Of a stretch of DNA of 41,157 nucleotides, positions 24,693-32,460 are shown one piece after another. Origin of the DNA: a virus; IMG/VR virus record IMGVR_UViG_3300038701_000369, positions 1 through 41,157 of that record. One strand, given 5' to 3'. The notes under the pieces are model-generated. The model was not told the origin of the DNA and did not search any database. It saw only the letters and a list, made by a program, of their open reading frames with translations. The position numbers and the translations under genes were made by a program. How positions within the stretch are numbered: position 1 is the stretch's first letter; each line of letters begins with the position of its first letter.

Positions 24693-25469
24693 TTAGTTTG
24701 CGTTAGTTCGGAGTGCTTCCCTTACTGGCTTGTCGAGGACTGTGTACCTCCCTCGTGACCATCCTCCGCAGTCGTTGCACCTGTACCGTTGATACTTTCC
24801 AACTTGGGTATATGCGAAACCACGGGCCTGAACACTATGGCTGCCACACTTAGGACAAGTAGGCAGTTCAGAATCCAGATAAACACCCACGTTGGGATGG
24901 TTAGGCATCCAGGGACGAAGCGCGAGATAAACATCTTCCAGTAGCTGTACGTCTCCGATATTGTACTCGACCATTTTCTCAAAGGCATCTTTATCTCCCT
25001 CCATGCAACGTGCCCAGAGTTCGAACCCACCTGTATTTACCTTCTCACCGAGTCCCAAGAATTTACCGAGGGAGTCGAGCCTGTTACTGGTGAATGCGAA
25101 CTGTCGCTTCGCTACTTGGAATGTATCAATGCGTTTGTAAGGGGAAGGCGGAGTAATCCCCGCCTTTAAGAATCGAGTGTTCACCTTAGGGATGTCAAAG
25201 CGATTACCGTTGTGAGCTACCACCATGTCTGCCTCATCAAGCAGGTGCCATAGCGACTCAAGTATCGGTGTGTCTTCGCTCGGATCATCCGAATGTAGGT
25301 GCACACTGTCGTAGTAAATGTCGTCCTCACCCAGCCACTTGGCAGCCCACGTAAGCATGGACCACTCATCGACCAGCTGATTGATACCGATGTTCTCTTT
25401 CCAGATACGCCAGAAGTAACCCTTCAGTGGCGCTGTCTCGATATCAAAGCTTAGGATTCTAGCTGACAT
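24693..25469 (-). CDS. DnaQ-like 3'-5' exonuclease with C-terminal zinc ribbon
   Basis: A 258-residue protein. The RNase H-fold DEDD exonuclease motifs are LSFDIETAP (Asp and Glu near residues 8-10), VVAHNGNRFDIPKVNTRF (about 83-100) and YNIGDVQLLEDVY (about 168-180). A C-terminal zinc ribbon follows (CPKCGSHS and CNDCGGWSRGRY, about 202-238), of the type seen in transposase-associated ribbons. It could edit DNA ends or degrade host DNA. The ATG at 25469 has GGAG 7 bases upstream; a GTG one codon earlier is possible. The start overlaps the upstream gene by 11 bases. Confidence 0.8.
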   Translation of the reverse strand: MSARILSFDIETAPLKGYFWRIWKENIGINQLVDEWSMLTWAAKWLGEDDIYYDSVHLHSDDPSEDTPILESLWHLLDEADMVVAHNGNRFDIPKVNTRFLKAGITPPSPYKRIDTFQVAKRQFAFTSNRLDSLGKFLGLGEKVNTGGFELWARCMEGDKDAFEKMVEYNIGDVQLLEDVYLALRPWMPNHPNVGVYLDSELPTCPKCGSHSVQARGFAYTQVGKYQRYRCNDCGGWSRGRYTVLDKPVREALRTNAN

Positions 25470-25674
25470 CACGTTGCTCCAGATAGGATGCGCCAGCTGC
25501 GACTAACGCAATGAGTCCGAGGCAGGTGACGAATCCTGATTTGAATGCGATACCACCGAGCAGGATCACTGCTCCTACGATCATGATAGGGATGGTCTCT
25601 TCTTGTGTGAACTCTTCTCGTGACACACGCTTAAGGTAGCGTGTCACATTGTCTAGTTTCTCTTTGAAGTTCAC
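25459..25674 (-). CDS. Small membrane protein with two predicted spans
   Basis: A 71-residue protein. A charged N-terminus (FKEKLDNVTRYLKRVSREEF) is followed by two hydrophobic segments (PIMIVGAVILLGGIAF and VTCLGLIALVAAGASYL) joined by a short KSGF turn, a helical hairpin with both ends on the same side of the membrane. It sits in the early/replication operon, so a host-takeover or superinfection role is as likely as lysis. Starts and stops overlap both neighbours. Confidence 0.6.
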   Translation of the reverse strand: MNFKEKLDNVTRYLKRVSREEFTQEETIPIMIVGAVILLGGIAFKSGFVTCLGLIALVAAGASYLEQRDVS

Positions 25675-25901
25675 GCTACACCCCCTAGCTCAATGAACGA
25701 TGAGAGCTTGTCCAATACAGGGCGTTGCTCTGCTGCTGGTATCTCTTTCATGTAGCCAACCATGTCAGCTACGCCACCGGGACGGGTGGCACCGTTCTCT
25801 GTGTTGGACTCATAGATATTCCAGAGTACAACAGCACGGTTGCGGGTCTTAAGGTCTTGATCTTCTACGTCGTAGAACAGATCGTATCCCTTGAATTCCA
25901 T
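25671..25901 (-). CDS. Unknown small protein
   Basis: A 76-residue soluble protein starting MEFKGYDLFYDVEDQDLKTR, with no recognised motif. AAGGA precedes the ATG by 6 bases. It lies 3 bases after the endonuclease VII-like gene and overlaps the membrane protein gene by 4 bases. Confidence 0.58.
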   Translation of the reverse strand: MEFKGYDLFYDVEDQDLKTRNRAVVLWNIYESNTENGATRPGGVADMVGYMKEIPAAEQRPVLDKLSSFIELGGVA

Positions 25902-25904
25902 ATA

Positions 25905-26252
25905 TTATTTCCTTGTACGCTTTCTGCGTCTTCTTCGAGTAGGTACACCATGCTTCGGGTGCATGGGTCTTCGTGTCCAATCTTTGCGCCAGTACTTGAT
26001 CAGGTTCTTAAGAAATTTCTCGGGGTCTGTGCCTCTGCTACGTGGCCCTGCCCACTGCAATATCCTTCCTTCTGCGCCATTACATGAGCGGTGAAGGGCA
26101 GCTCGAACGTGTCCAGTACGGTGGCAATGATCTAATGCGGACTCCTCAGGGAGTAGCTCTTCCTCGCAGAGGGGACAGATATACTTCTGTCTCTTGACGA
26201 GCTTCTCCCTGTACTCTTTGATCTCCCTGTTGGTTAGTTTGGTAACTGCCAC
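25905..26252 (-). CDS. Endonuclease VII-like (HNH) nuclease
   Basis: A 115-residue protein with ICPLCEEELLPEESALDHCH (Cys26, Cys29, catalytic-region Asp-His at 41-42) and HVRAALHRSCNGAEGRI. This matches the recombination endonuclease VII family, with His54/Cys57 in place of the second CxxC pair. The family resolves branched DNA before packaging. A strongly basic tail (TRRRRRKRTRK) suits DNA binding. The start is GTG at 26252, with GGGGGAG 8 bases upstream and 19 bases of overlap with the exonuclease gene. A longer open frame to 26525 is only a shadow of that gene. Confidence 0.8.
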   Translation of the reverse strand: MAVTKLTNREIKEYREKLVKRQKYICPLCEEELLPEESALDHCHRTGHVRAALHRSCNGAEGRILQWAGPRSRGTDPEKFLKNLIKYWRKDWTRRPMHPKHGVPTRRRRRKRTRK

Positions 26253-26998
26253 AAGACCGGCTCCCCCTTCTCGGTCAGCTCTCTTGTCATCCAGAGTAAC
26301 TGCCCCTGCTCTAAGAGTAGGGTCTCGTCTGCTCCTCTGTCTTTGTACGTAGCGAGTACCGCGTCGTACATCTCGTGAGGCTCTAGGTCTCCCAGTATCT
26401 TCCAAGCTTTTGAGTCGCCTATGCCAGGGCACCCCGGTATGTTGTCTACGGTATCTCCCACCAGTAACTGAAGGTAGAAAAAAGACATACCTTCTCCGCA
26501 TACTTTCCCCTTCTCCGTCTTCCACAACTTACCGTCGTAGGTTACCCACTTCTTGAACATCTCAGGTTGCTTTCCGCACTCCCAGCCGTAGTGCCAGCCA
26601 GGAATCATACGCAAGTCTTTATCACGGGTGCATATCACGGTGTCGAGTAGGTCTTCGCTGTCTAGTTGATCTATTGCCATGAGGTCATCTGCCTCTAGCC
26701 CGTCAACACTCTTCCACTCATACTGATTCTTGATGTAAGTGGTAAGGTTAGCGAAGTGAAAGGGCTTCTCGCTCTTGCGGTTTCCCTTGTACGGTTTGGT
26801 TACGGCTATCTCATTACGGAAGTTACCTCCGTCAGTGAGGTACATACATACGCTGTCTGCTTCCACAGCTGTGGCTATGCGTTCTACCGCTGCATCGAGG
26901 TACTCAGCTGCTACATCAAAGGGAAGGGGACCATCGTCCCCCTCCACACATGCACCTATCTCATAACGCAGTACGTCTGCATCAATGAGTGCCTTCAT
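26234..26998 (-). CDS. 5'-3' exonuclease (FEN/T7 gp6-like)
   Basis: A 254-residue flap-nuclease-fold protein. The metal-binding acids are LIDADVL (Asp6, Asp8), VDGLEADDLMAID (Glu102, Asp104, Asp105) and CTRDKDLRMIPG (124-134). Arg/Lys residues in KPYKGNRKSEKP (68-79) match the helical arch. The helix-3-turn-helix is GDTVDNIPGCPGIGDSKA (181-198). It should remove RNA primers and make 3' ends in recombination. It overlaps the ssDNA-binding gene by 4 bases. Confidence 0.9.
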   Translation of the reverse strand: MKALIDADVLRYEIGACVEGDDGPLPFDVAAEYLDAAVERIATAVEADSVCMYLTDGGNFRNEIAVTKPYKGNRKSEKPFHFANLTTYIKNQYEWKSVDGLEADDLMAIDQLDSEDLLDTVICTRDKDLRMIPGWHYGWECGKQPEMFKKWVTYDGKLWKTEKGKVCGEGMSFFYLQLLVGDTVDNIPGCPGIGDSKAWKILGDLEPHEMYDAVLATYKDRGADETLLLEQGQLLWMTRELTEKGEPVLWQLPN

Positions 26999-27636
26999 AC
27001 AGGGAAGTCATCAGGTTCAGCTTCCTCTTTGGGAGTGTCTGGTTCACCAGCGAGCATACCATCCAGCTTGGAACCGGGGAAGCCAAGACCATCGCGGATG
27101 ATACCTTGAATCCAATCGGGAAGGGAGCTGAAGACTTCCAGGTCTGGGTTGTCCTGATCAAAGAACTTCGGTTCGTTCACCAACTCAGGGATGGGTACAC
27201 CCTTGAGTGCTGGACTGATACCACCTACGTTGTTGTAGGTTCGACCATCCTTCTCGTTGTTCACGATAGCTACCAGACACCCCGCTCCAAGGAGCTGAGT
27301 CCAGTCGCCACCGTACTTCTTGGCGGGATCAAGTGCCATGTACCTCTTGGTACTCTTGGCCTTGTCTGCTGCTAGGTTGTAGAGCGGGAGCCGTTCGCTT
27401 ACCCAGCGTGGCTTACTGGTGTCCTCGTTACCATCCTCGTCGAGGAGGAACTCAGTACCCAGCTCGTAGGTCACCATGATCTCTTGGATAGGAGGCTTCT
27501 CAGTACCCTTATAGGGACGCTGAGCCTGTACACCAAGGTCAATGACCTGTACTACGCGAGCCATGTAGTTCTCGGGAGGCAGGGGTTCCGCTCGGGGACC
27601 ACTGGTTCCGGCTGCTTTGCTTGCGTTAAGTGCCAT
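26995..27636 (-). CDS. Probable single-stranded DNA-binding protein
   Basis: A 213-residue protein with an OB-fold-like beta-rich N-terminal 120 residues (YMARVVQVIDLGVQAQRPY, then KSTKRYMALDP). The C-terminus is acidic and ends EEAEPDDFPV, reminiscent of the acidic tails through which phage ssDNA-binding proteins recruit partners. The same kind of protein is widely placed beside exonuclease and polymerase genes in phages. No catalytic motif. Position between polymerase and exonuclease supports the call, but it rests on family resemblance remembered, not on an alignment. Confidence 0.6.
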   Translation of the reverse strand: MALNASKAAGTSGPRAEPLPPENYMARVVQVIDLGVQAQRPYKGTEKPPIQEIMVTYELGTEFLLDEDGNEDTSKPRWVSERLPLYNLAADKAKSTKRYMALDPAKKYGGDWTQLLGAGCLVAIVNNEKDGRTYNNVGGISPALKGVPIPELVNEPKFFDQDNPDLEVFSSLPDWIQGIIRDGLGFPGSKLDGMLAGEPDTPKEEAEPDDFPV

Positions 27637-27641
27637 ATTCT

Positions 27642-27977
27642 TTATACCTTTTTAGAGTTAATCGTTTCAACAGAACCATCAGACTTGTGGAAGTAACTGT
27701 CTATTCCCCAATAAGCGTCAAACTCGTCGTTCTTGGGGGTAGTTACAACATCATAATCGTCGGCCTCATACCAGCGATCACCGCAGCATGGACAATCTAT
27801 TCCTTCGTAGCAACCATCAAAGTAAAGACCTATATCCTGTGCCTTTTTATTGGCTTCTTCGGCAGAGGCTGCTTCGATAAACACTCGTAGACCTATTCCT
27901 TTTTTCTTGTCCTCTCTAAAAGAACCCCCTGAATTGTTCTGCCTGAACTCGTAGATTGTATTAGGAGTGTTCTCCAT
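27642..27977 (-). CDS. Conserved phage protein with Cys-rich motif (DUF7296-like)
   Basis: A 111-residue protein. YEFRQNNSGGSF near the N-terminus and YFDGCYEGIDCPCCGDRW in the middle are typical of a phage family of unknown function; the Cys cluster probably binds zinc. No enzymatic residues can be assigned. The ATG lies inside the end of the DUF1289-type gene (17-base overlap), so the two are coupled. Confidence 0.7.
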   Translation of the reverse strand: MENTPNTIYEFRQNNSGGSFREDKKKGIGLRVFIEAASAEEANKKAQDIGLYFDGCYEGIDCPCCGDRWYEADDYDVVTTPKNDEFDAYWGIDSYFHKSDGSVETINSKKV

Positions 27978-28134
27978 TCTCTTTCCTTTGTTTACTTAGT
28001 TGAAGTATTCCTTTCTGGACGTTCTCGCTTACCTTTGGCCAAGCTTTTATCTCGTCTCTGGTTCGATAGCATCCAGTGCACACATCGTCTTCGTTGAGCT
28101 TGCATACGTTTACGCATGGACTAGTGACATTCAT
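27961..28134 (-). CDS. DUF1289-type small cysteine protein (57 aa)
   Basis: A 57-residue reading frame with SPCVNVCKLNEDDVCTGCYR (Cys7, Cys11, Cys19, Cys22), followed by a helical basic tail. The C-x3-C-x7-C-x2-C pattern and following Tyr/Arg are characteristic of DUF1289, small bacterial proteins suggested to bind an iron-sulfur cluster or metal. Its ATG shares one base with the polymerase TGA stop (TGATG), and it fills the gap between polymerase and the next gene. Function unknown. Confidence 0.75.
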   Translation of the reverse strand: MNVTSPCVNVCKLNEDDVCTGCYRTRDEIKAWPKVSENVQKGILQLSKQRKENGEHS

Positions 28135-30017
28135 CAGTGTGTCTCATGCCAGTTCTTTCCGATGTCATATTCCCCCTTGTGTTCACATCCGCATCCGAGC
28201 ATTTCACCTGCCACCTTGATGGCTTGTGTTGCCAGCTCTGCATATTCTAAGCACAGATCGTCGCGGACTTCAGCCTGTATCTCATCGTGTACATTAGCGA
28301 CAAAGCCGTACTCGCGTCCGTGCTTCCAGCCCCTTTCAGTGAGCCATTGATATAGTAAAACCAACGCGTACTGCATGAGGATTGCTTCGTCGGACTGTAA
28401 TGTGTAGACCAGTATGCAATGCTCGCTTTCAATCTTGACGGGTCTACCATCAAGTCCGGTGACAGTTCCGTTTCTGTACTCCAGTCCCCATCGTCCACGG
28501 ACACGCTCTGCACTCGCTCTCCACTCTCTAGTAAGCTCTTCCACCAATCGTTCAAGTCCAGGGGCAACGGAGAAGAGAGCTTCTCTAATGCGTGGTCCTT
28601 TACCTTTATCAACCCCAGCTGTTGCAGCGAGCTTGTTATCCGAGGCACCGAACAGAAAGGCGTAGTTAAGATTCTTACAGACTTTGTAAGTTGGGTCGAA
28701 TCCAGCAACTCTGGATATGGCGGACTGATTGACGTAGTGTATTGAGCTTCGATCTTCCTTCCGTCCTTCAAGCAGAGTCTTCGTATACGCAGGGTCACCG
28801 ACTCTCCCAGCCAGCATTCTGTTCTGACAACCGGCAGCGTCAACACCCACAATTGAGAATCCAGGTTTGGAAACAAAGCATTGACGCATTTGCTTTCCGT
28901 AGAAGACCTCTGAACCTGGAACGTTGACAATACGTTTGTGCTTGAGCCGTCCCGTACTAGCGATACCACTAATTCCTTGGGATAGGCGAGAATCTTCACG
29001 AAGTAATTCTCTCCAACCCTCAAGCTGGCTTCGTCTATGGCGACACTGAACCCATCGCGCAATAAGTCTTCCCACTTTCCCTTGAATACCTTCGAACGGG
29101 TCGTCATGCTTAAGCTTAGGTGATGTTCGTTCTCCCTTGTCGTTGGTGTTCCAGTCTCGGGGGACCCACCCTTCCGAGAGAAGAAAGTCTTTAACTTCTT
29201 TGTTGCTTCCGAGATCGACACGTCTGATACCTACCCTAGTAAATGGACCGCCGACACTGCTACGATGCAGGTCAGGCCAATCCCCATTAAGGTAATCAGA
29301 AACGTAGGACTGAAGCTCTCCGTTAACCTTGAAAGGTTTTTTGTAATACGCATACTCCCCCTTGTTCTTTGTTGGACGGACGATGACCATAGGCAGCTGG
29401 TCGTTCACTGCTCTGTCTATCCTGTCCATCCACTGTGTGAGTTGTTGAATACACTTGTCCATGTACTCCCTGTCTATCAGCCATCCGTACTCTTCCTGCT
29501 TGTGCAGGATCTCGAACAGCTTGAACGACAGCTTATGTGCTGGCTTCCAGTTCTTTCCTTTGCCCTCGTCAAGCAGGGCATCGAGGATCATCCTCTGGAT
29601 TGCTACGTCTTCTGAACATCTGTGTAGCATTTCCTCGGAGAACCTTGACCAGTCTTCGTGTTCAGGTTTAGCCCTCCCAAAGCGCATACCCCATGCTTCA
29701 ACCGAGTGTGGACCAGCTTTGCATCCTCTGGGAGATACACGATCTGGTCGTTGCAGACGGGACATGATGAGTGTGTCAACCATTGAGCCTTTGTAATTGT
29801 ACCCAAGGACCTTCTCCATTAGTGGTTTGTCGTAGGCTATGCCGTTGTGCATGACCAGTGCATCTACTGTGTCAAGGTACTCTGGCATATCCTGGATGTC
29901 ATCAGGTCGGAACACTCGCTTCTCACCTGTGTCGATGTCAACGAAGACACCGCACCAGATACGGGTAGCTGTGTCCAGCAGCCCATCAGCTTCTAAGTCT
30001 CCGACTACTCGCTTCAC
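28134..30017 (-). CDS. DNA polymerase, family A with 3'-5' exonuclease (T7 gp5-like)
   Basis: A 627-residue replicative polymerase. The exonuclease domain has GDLEADGL (Asp7, Glu9), HNGIAYDKPLM and CSEDVAIQ. Polymerase motif A is VGVDAAGCQNRML (Asp393). Motif B is TYKVCKNLNYAFLFG (Lys448, Tyr452). Motif C is NVHDEIQ (His-Asp578-Glu). Oddities against T7: the steric-gate Glu480 position is Gln398; the O-helix Arg518 position is Tyr444 (Lys445 beside it); the O-helix Tyr530 position is Phe456; and the exo III Tyr position is Arg. Length is close to T7 gp5 (704) but shorter. The start is GTG overlapping the upstream stop. Confidence 0.93.
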   Translation of the reverse strand: MKRVVGDLEADGLLDTATRIWCGVFVDIDTGEKRVFRPDDIQDMPEYLDTVDALVMHNGIAYDKPLMEKVLGYNYKGSMVDTLIMSRLQRPDRVSPRGCKAGPHSVEAWGMRFGRAKPEHEDWSRFSEEMLHRCSEDVAIQRMILDALLDEGKGKNWKPAHKLSFKLFEILHKQEEYGWLIDREYMDKCIQQLTQWMDRIDRAVNDQLPMVIVRPTKNKGEYAYYKKPFKVNGELQSYVSDYLNGDWPDLHRSSVGGPFTRVGIRRVDLGSNKEVKDFLLSEGWVPRDWNTNDKGERTSPKLKHDDPFEGIQGKVGRLIARWVQCRHRRSQLEGWRELLREDSRLSQGISGIASTGRLKHKRIVNVPGSEVFYGKQMRQCFVSKPGFSIVGVDAAGCQNRMLAGRVGDPAYTKTLLEGRKEDRSSIHYVNQSAISRVAGFDPTYKVCKNLNYAFLFGASDNKLAATAGVDKGKGPRIREALFSVAPGLERLVEELTREWRASAERVRGRWGLEYRNGTVTGLDGRPVKIESEHCILVYTLQSDEAILMQYALVLLYQWLTERGWKHGREYGFVANVHDEIQAEVRDDLCLEYAELATQAIKVAGEMLGCGCEHKGEYDIGKNWHETH

Positions 30018-30298
30018 AGCAGTAGCTCTTGCACCTTAATGAAGGTTTTGTTTTCCTGTTGCTTCTTGAATCGCTTCCATCTGCGAAGGGCAGAGAACTT
30101 GAACATGTATCCTCCTCCTGATGTTGACTCATCGAACCAGTAATCTCCGTCGGAGCATCCTAGCCAGTCTATCCTCAAGTCCTCCGACGCCGCGTTCTTG
30201 ATCGGGTTATACTGGATGGCATTGTAGGCTCGGATAATATACCACCTATTGGGGTACCCACGACGAGCCAAATAATAGTGGACTTGTGTATCACGCAT
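30014..30298 (-). CDS. Unknown protein upstream of DNA polymerase
   Basis: A 94-residue basic, aromatic-rich protein (HYYLARRGYPNRWYIIRAYN, then FKFSALRRWKRFKKQQ). Not recognised; it could be a small DNA- or RNA-binding accessory factor. It overlaps the polymerase start by 4 bases and the sigma-like gene by 8 bases. Confidence 0.58.
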   Translation of the reverse strand: MRDTQVHYYLARRGYPNRWYIIRAYNAIQYNPIKNAASEDLRIDWLGCSDGDYWFDESTSGGGYMFKFSALRRWKRFKKQQENKTFIKVQELLL

Positions 30299-30779
30299 AC
30301 TTTTCCCTCATGTCATCGTAAAACATCTGGATACATTTACGTACTGTCCAGAGATTTACATCGAGGAGTTGCACTACCTCTTTCGATTGATACCCAAGGA
30401 ACACAAACAACTCAAGGATAGACTTAGCTGGTTCGTCCATGTCTTTGACTTCGAGCATGATCTTCTCTAGTGTTTGTTCATCATGGGCGGCTAGCTCCAG
30501 GTCTTCGATGATCCTGTCTGGCTCAGCAACCATACCTTGATACCGCTCCTGTCTCTTGAAGTCTTTGAGCGTGTTGTTTATGATCGTGTTGAACCATGCC
30601 TCCATGACCTTGTTGTTCGGGTCATAGCTGTCGATGTAATACAGAGCACGAGTGAACGCCTCTTGCACTACGTCTTCTGCGTTGGGTATACCTCCAGCAC
30701 GGTAGCTGAATCTCTTGACCAGCTTGTCGTACTCACTACAATAGAACTCAGTTAGTGTGGTAACCTTGTTTAATTTCAT
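30291..30779 (-). CDS. ECF-like RNA polymerase sigma factor
   Basis: A 162-residue protein with two sigma70-family domains. Region 2 covers about 12-75 (NAEDVVQEAFTRALYYID, then EAWFNTIINNTLKDFKRQE, the core-binding and -10-recognition helices). Region 4 covers about 110-160 (DEPAKSILELFVFLG and a helix-turn-helix VVQLLDVNLWTVRKCIQ). Length equals ECF factors. phiEco32 encodes an ECF-like sigma that redirects host polymerase to phage promoters. This genome has no RNA polymerase gene, so the same role is likely here. AGGA lies 7 bases before the ATG, and the gene overlaps the helicase gene by 32 bases. Confidence 0.82.
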   Translation of the reverse strand: MKLNKVTTLTEFYCSEYDKLVKRFSYRAGGIPNAEDVVQEAFTRALYYIDSYDPNNKVMEAWFNTIINNTLKDFKRQERYQGMVAEPDRIIEDLELAAHDEQTLEKIMLEVKDMDEPAKSILELFVFLGYQSKEVVQLLDVNLWTVRKCIQMFYDDMREKYA

Positions 30780-32406
30780 TGAACAGTCCTGTTGCCCTGT
30801 CCCAATAGAGCGGGACGTTAGCGGTCATACCAAACTCACGATCTTCCAAGAGCTTGAGAGTACGCACGTTCCGTTCTTCTATGGGTAGGTCAGGGTCTTT
30901 GTTGCCTTCGATACCAATCATGTAGTTACATGAACGCATCATTGCACGAGATCCAGCAAACTGTGTACTGAACACTTGTCCCCCTCTCTCGTGTGGTATG
31001 CCATCGGGTGCCTTGAGGTGACAGAAGATGTACGCTGTAAAGTCAAGGTCCTTGGCGAGTGCTGATAGCTCGGCGGCTACTGTAGTCAGGTGTTCATTAG
31101 CCTGTGCTGCTGACATCGTATTGGTAAAGCAAGTGATGGGGTCGATGATTACGTCACGCACCCCGTCATTCAGTACCGTATAGGTGATGTCATTCTTCAG
31201 GTCATCCCACCTACCGAACTGGTAGATATCCTGGAAGATAGCCTTGTCTCCTACCTGTGCGTCCGCTTTGTCGAACGCCTCATGGTCGAAGGGTACCGTT
31301 GGGTCATGAAAGATACGACCCGCTACCTTGCCGAGTACCATCTTGTAGCTCTTAGCCAGGGCTTCCTCGGGCTTGATCATGTACACCGGACTGTTGTGCT
31401 CTTGTATGATATGGGCAGCGATGGCGTTTACAACCTCGCTCTTCCCCATCTTCACACCAGCCCCGATGTAGATAGTCTCGCCTCTTCGGATACCCCGTGT
31501 TGCCTGAGTCAGCCCTTCCCATGGCCAGCTCAAGCCGAAGGTCGGTTCCTTACGTGCCGCTTCTCTGAGCTGGCTACCGTATACAACACGAGAGTTCTTC
31601 GGCTTGGCTGCCTTGAAAACTACAGCGGACTTCAGTGCCTTGGCCGCACCCTGCATGAGGCAATCGTTCGCGTCTTTGCATGGCAGCTTAGCTACCTTTG
31701 CCTCGGGTACAATACGACACACTTGGTCGGCTGCTTTCTGACCCGGTTCATCCATGTCAAACACTAAGACTATCTCATCGAAGTGCTCACGGATCTGTTG
31801 AACCATCTCGGAGATCTCTTTCTTAGCACTGCCTGAACCAGACGTGAGGGACACGACAGCGTGTTCCATGTCAGCATAGGCAGTACCAGCGTTCGACTCC
31901 TTGAGTACCTGATACAGAGCGATGGCATCGTACTCACCCTCTGTAATGTACAGGGTCTTAGCTCCTGATCGGACTGCTTGCTTCCAACCGAAGAGCTGTG
32001 CCCCTCTTGTGGTACCGACAGCCCACATCTTCTTGGTCTTCAAGGGCCTGGCCTTCCAGCCTATCAGCCCCTCGTCAGTACCGTAGGGGAAGTACACCAA
32101 GGTAGGTGTACGCCCGTCTGCTTGTGATACCTCCATGCGACAACCGAACCTCTCGAAGGCAAACTTCTTCAGCCTCCTGTCTGGTACGTCAGTGCATGGG
32201 TACTTGATTAGCTCTCGAACTTGAGCTTCCACTTCCTCTGGTGAGGGCGGCTCATACTTAGGTGGCGGCTTGTCCCCATACGGGTCATTAACATAGGTGC
32301 CACATGAAAAGCAGAAGCCGGTGAACACACCGTCGTCATGGAATACTTGGAGTCCGTCGCTCGAACCGCACTCATCATGCGGTAGTTTCTCGACGCAATC
32401 CCCCAT
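30748..32406 (-). CDS. Primase-helicase (T7 gp4-like)
   Basis: A 552-residue bifunctional replication protein. The zinc-binding start is His10-x2-Cys13 and Cys32-x2-Cys35 (a His replaces the usual first Cys). The TOPRIM primase fold shows YITEGEYDA (Glu155), VFDMDEPGQ (216-222) and KDANDCL. The RecA-like helicase has Walker A GAGVKMGKS (314-322), Walker B VIIDPITCF and a C-terminal FAGSRAMMRSCNYMIGI with the Arg region. It unwinds the fork and primes lagging strands for the polymerase. GGAGG is 4 bases before the ATG. Confidence 0.93.
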   Translation of the reverse strand: MGDCVEKLPHDECGSSDGLQVFHDDGVFTGFCFSCGTYVNDPYGDKPPPKYEPPSPEEVEAQVRELIKYPCTDVPDRRLKKFAFERFGCRMEVSQADGRTPTLVYFPYGTDEGLIGWKARPLKTKKMWAVGTTRGAQLFGWKQAVRSGAKTLYITEGEYDAIALYQVLKESNAGTAYADMEHAVVSLTSGSGSAKKEISEMVQQIREHFDEIVLVFDMDEPGQKAADQVCRIVPEAKVAKLPCKDANDCLMQGAAKALKSAVVFKAAKPKNSRVVYGSQLREAARKEPTFGLSWPWEGLTQATRGIRRGETIYIGAGVKMGKSEVVNAIAAHIIQEHNSPVYMIKPEEALAKSYKMVLGKVAGRIFHDPTVPFDHEAFDKADAQVGDKAIFQDIYQFGRWDDLKNDITYTVLNDGVRDVIIDPITCFTNTMSAAQANEHLTTVAAELSALAKDLDFTAYIFCHLKAPDGIPHERGGQVFSTQFAGSRAMMRSCNYMIGIEGNKDPDLPIEERNVRTLKLLEDREFGMTANVPLYWDRATGLFNEIKQGYHTN

Positions 32407-32426
32407 TGATCCTCCACATTTCTTGT

Positions 32427-32448
32427 ACCGGTATATAATACTACCGGT
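32427..32448. repeat. Inverted repeat between ATP-grasp and primase-helicase genes
   Basis: A 7-bp perfect stem ACCGGTA/TACCGGT with an 8-base AT-rich loop (TATAATAC) lies in the 54-base gap upstream of the primase-helicase start, one of the few gaps in the leftward operon. It could be an operator, an RNA hairpin or a weak processing site. There is no U-run, so it is not a standard terminator. TATAAT in the loop reads rightward, antisense to the genes. Confidence 0.5.
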
Positions 32449-32460
32449 TTCAAACGAAAA

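Noticed and set aside
26253-26525. N-terminal extension of the endonuclease VII-like protein
   Set aside because: The extension is an out-of-frame reading of the exonuclease gene. The GTG at 26252 has a strong ribosome site and starts just before the conserved domain.
28247-29221. 324-residue leftward frame inside the DNA polymerase gene
   Set aside because: Out-of-frame shadow of the polymerase; no ribosome site or recognisable motif.
32434-32439. TATAAT as a rightward promoter -10 box
   Set aside because: It lies in the loop of an inverted repeat, points antisense to all nearby genes and has no -35 partner.
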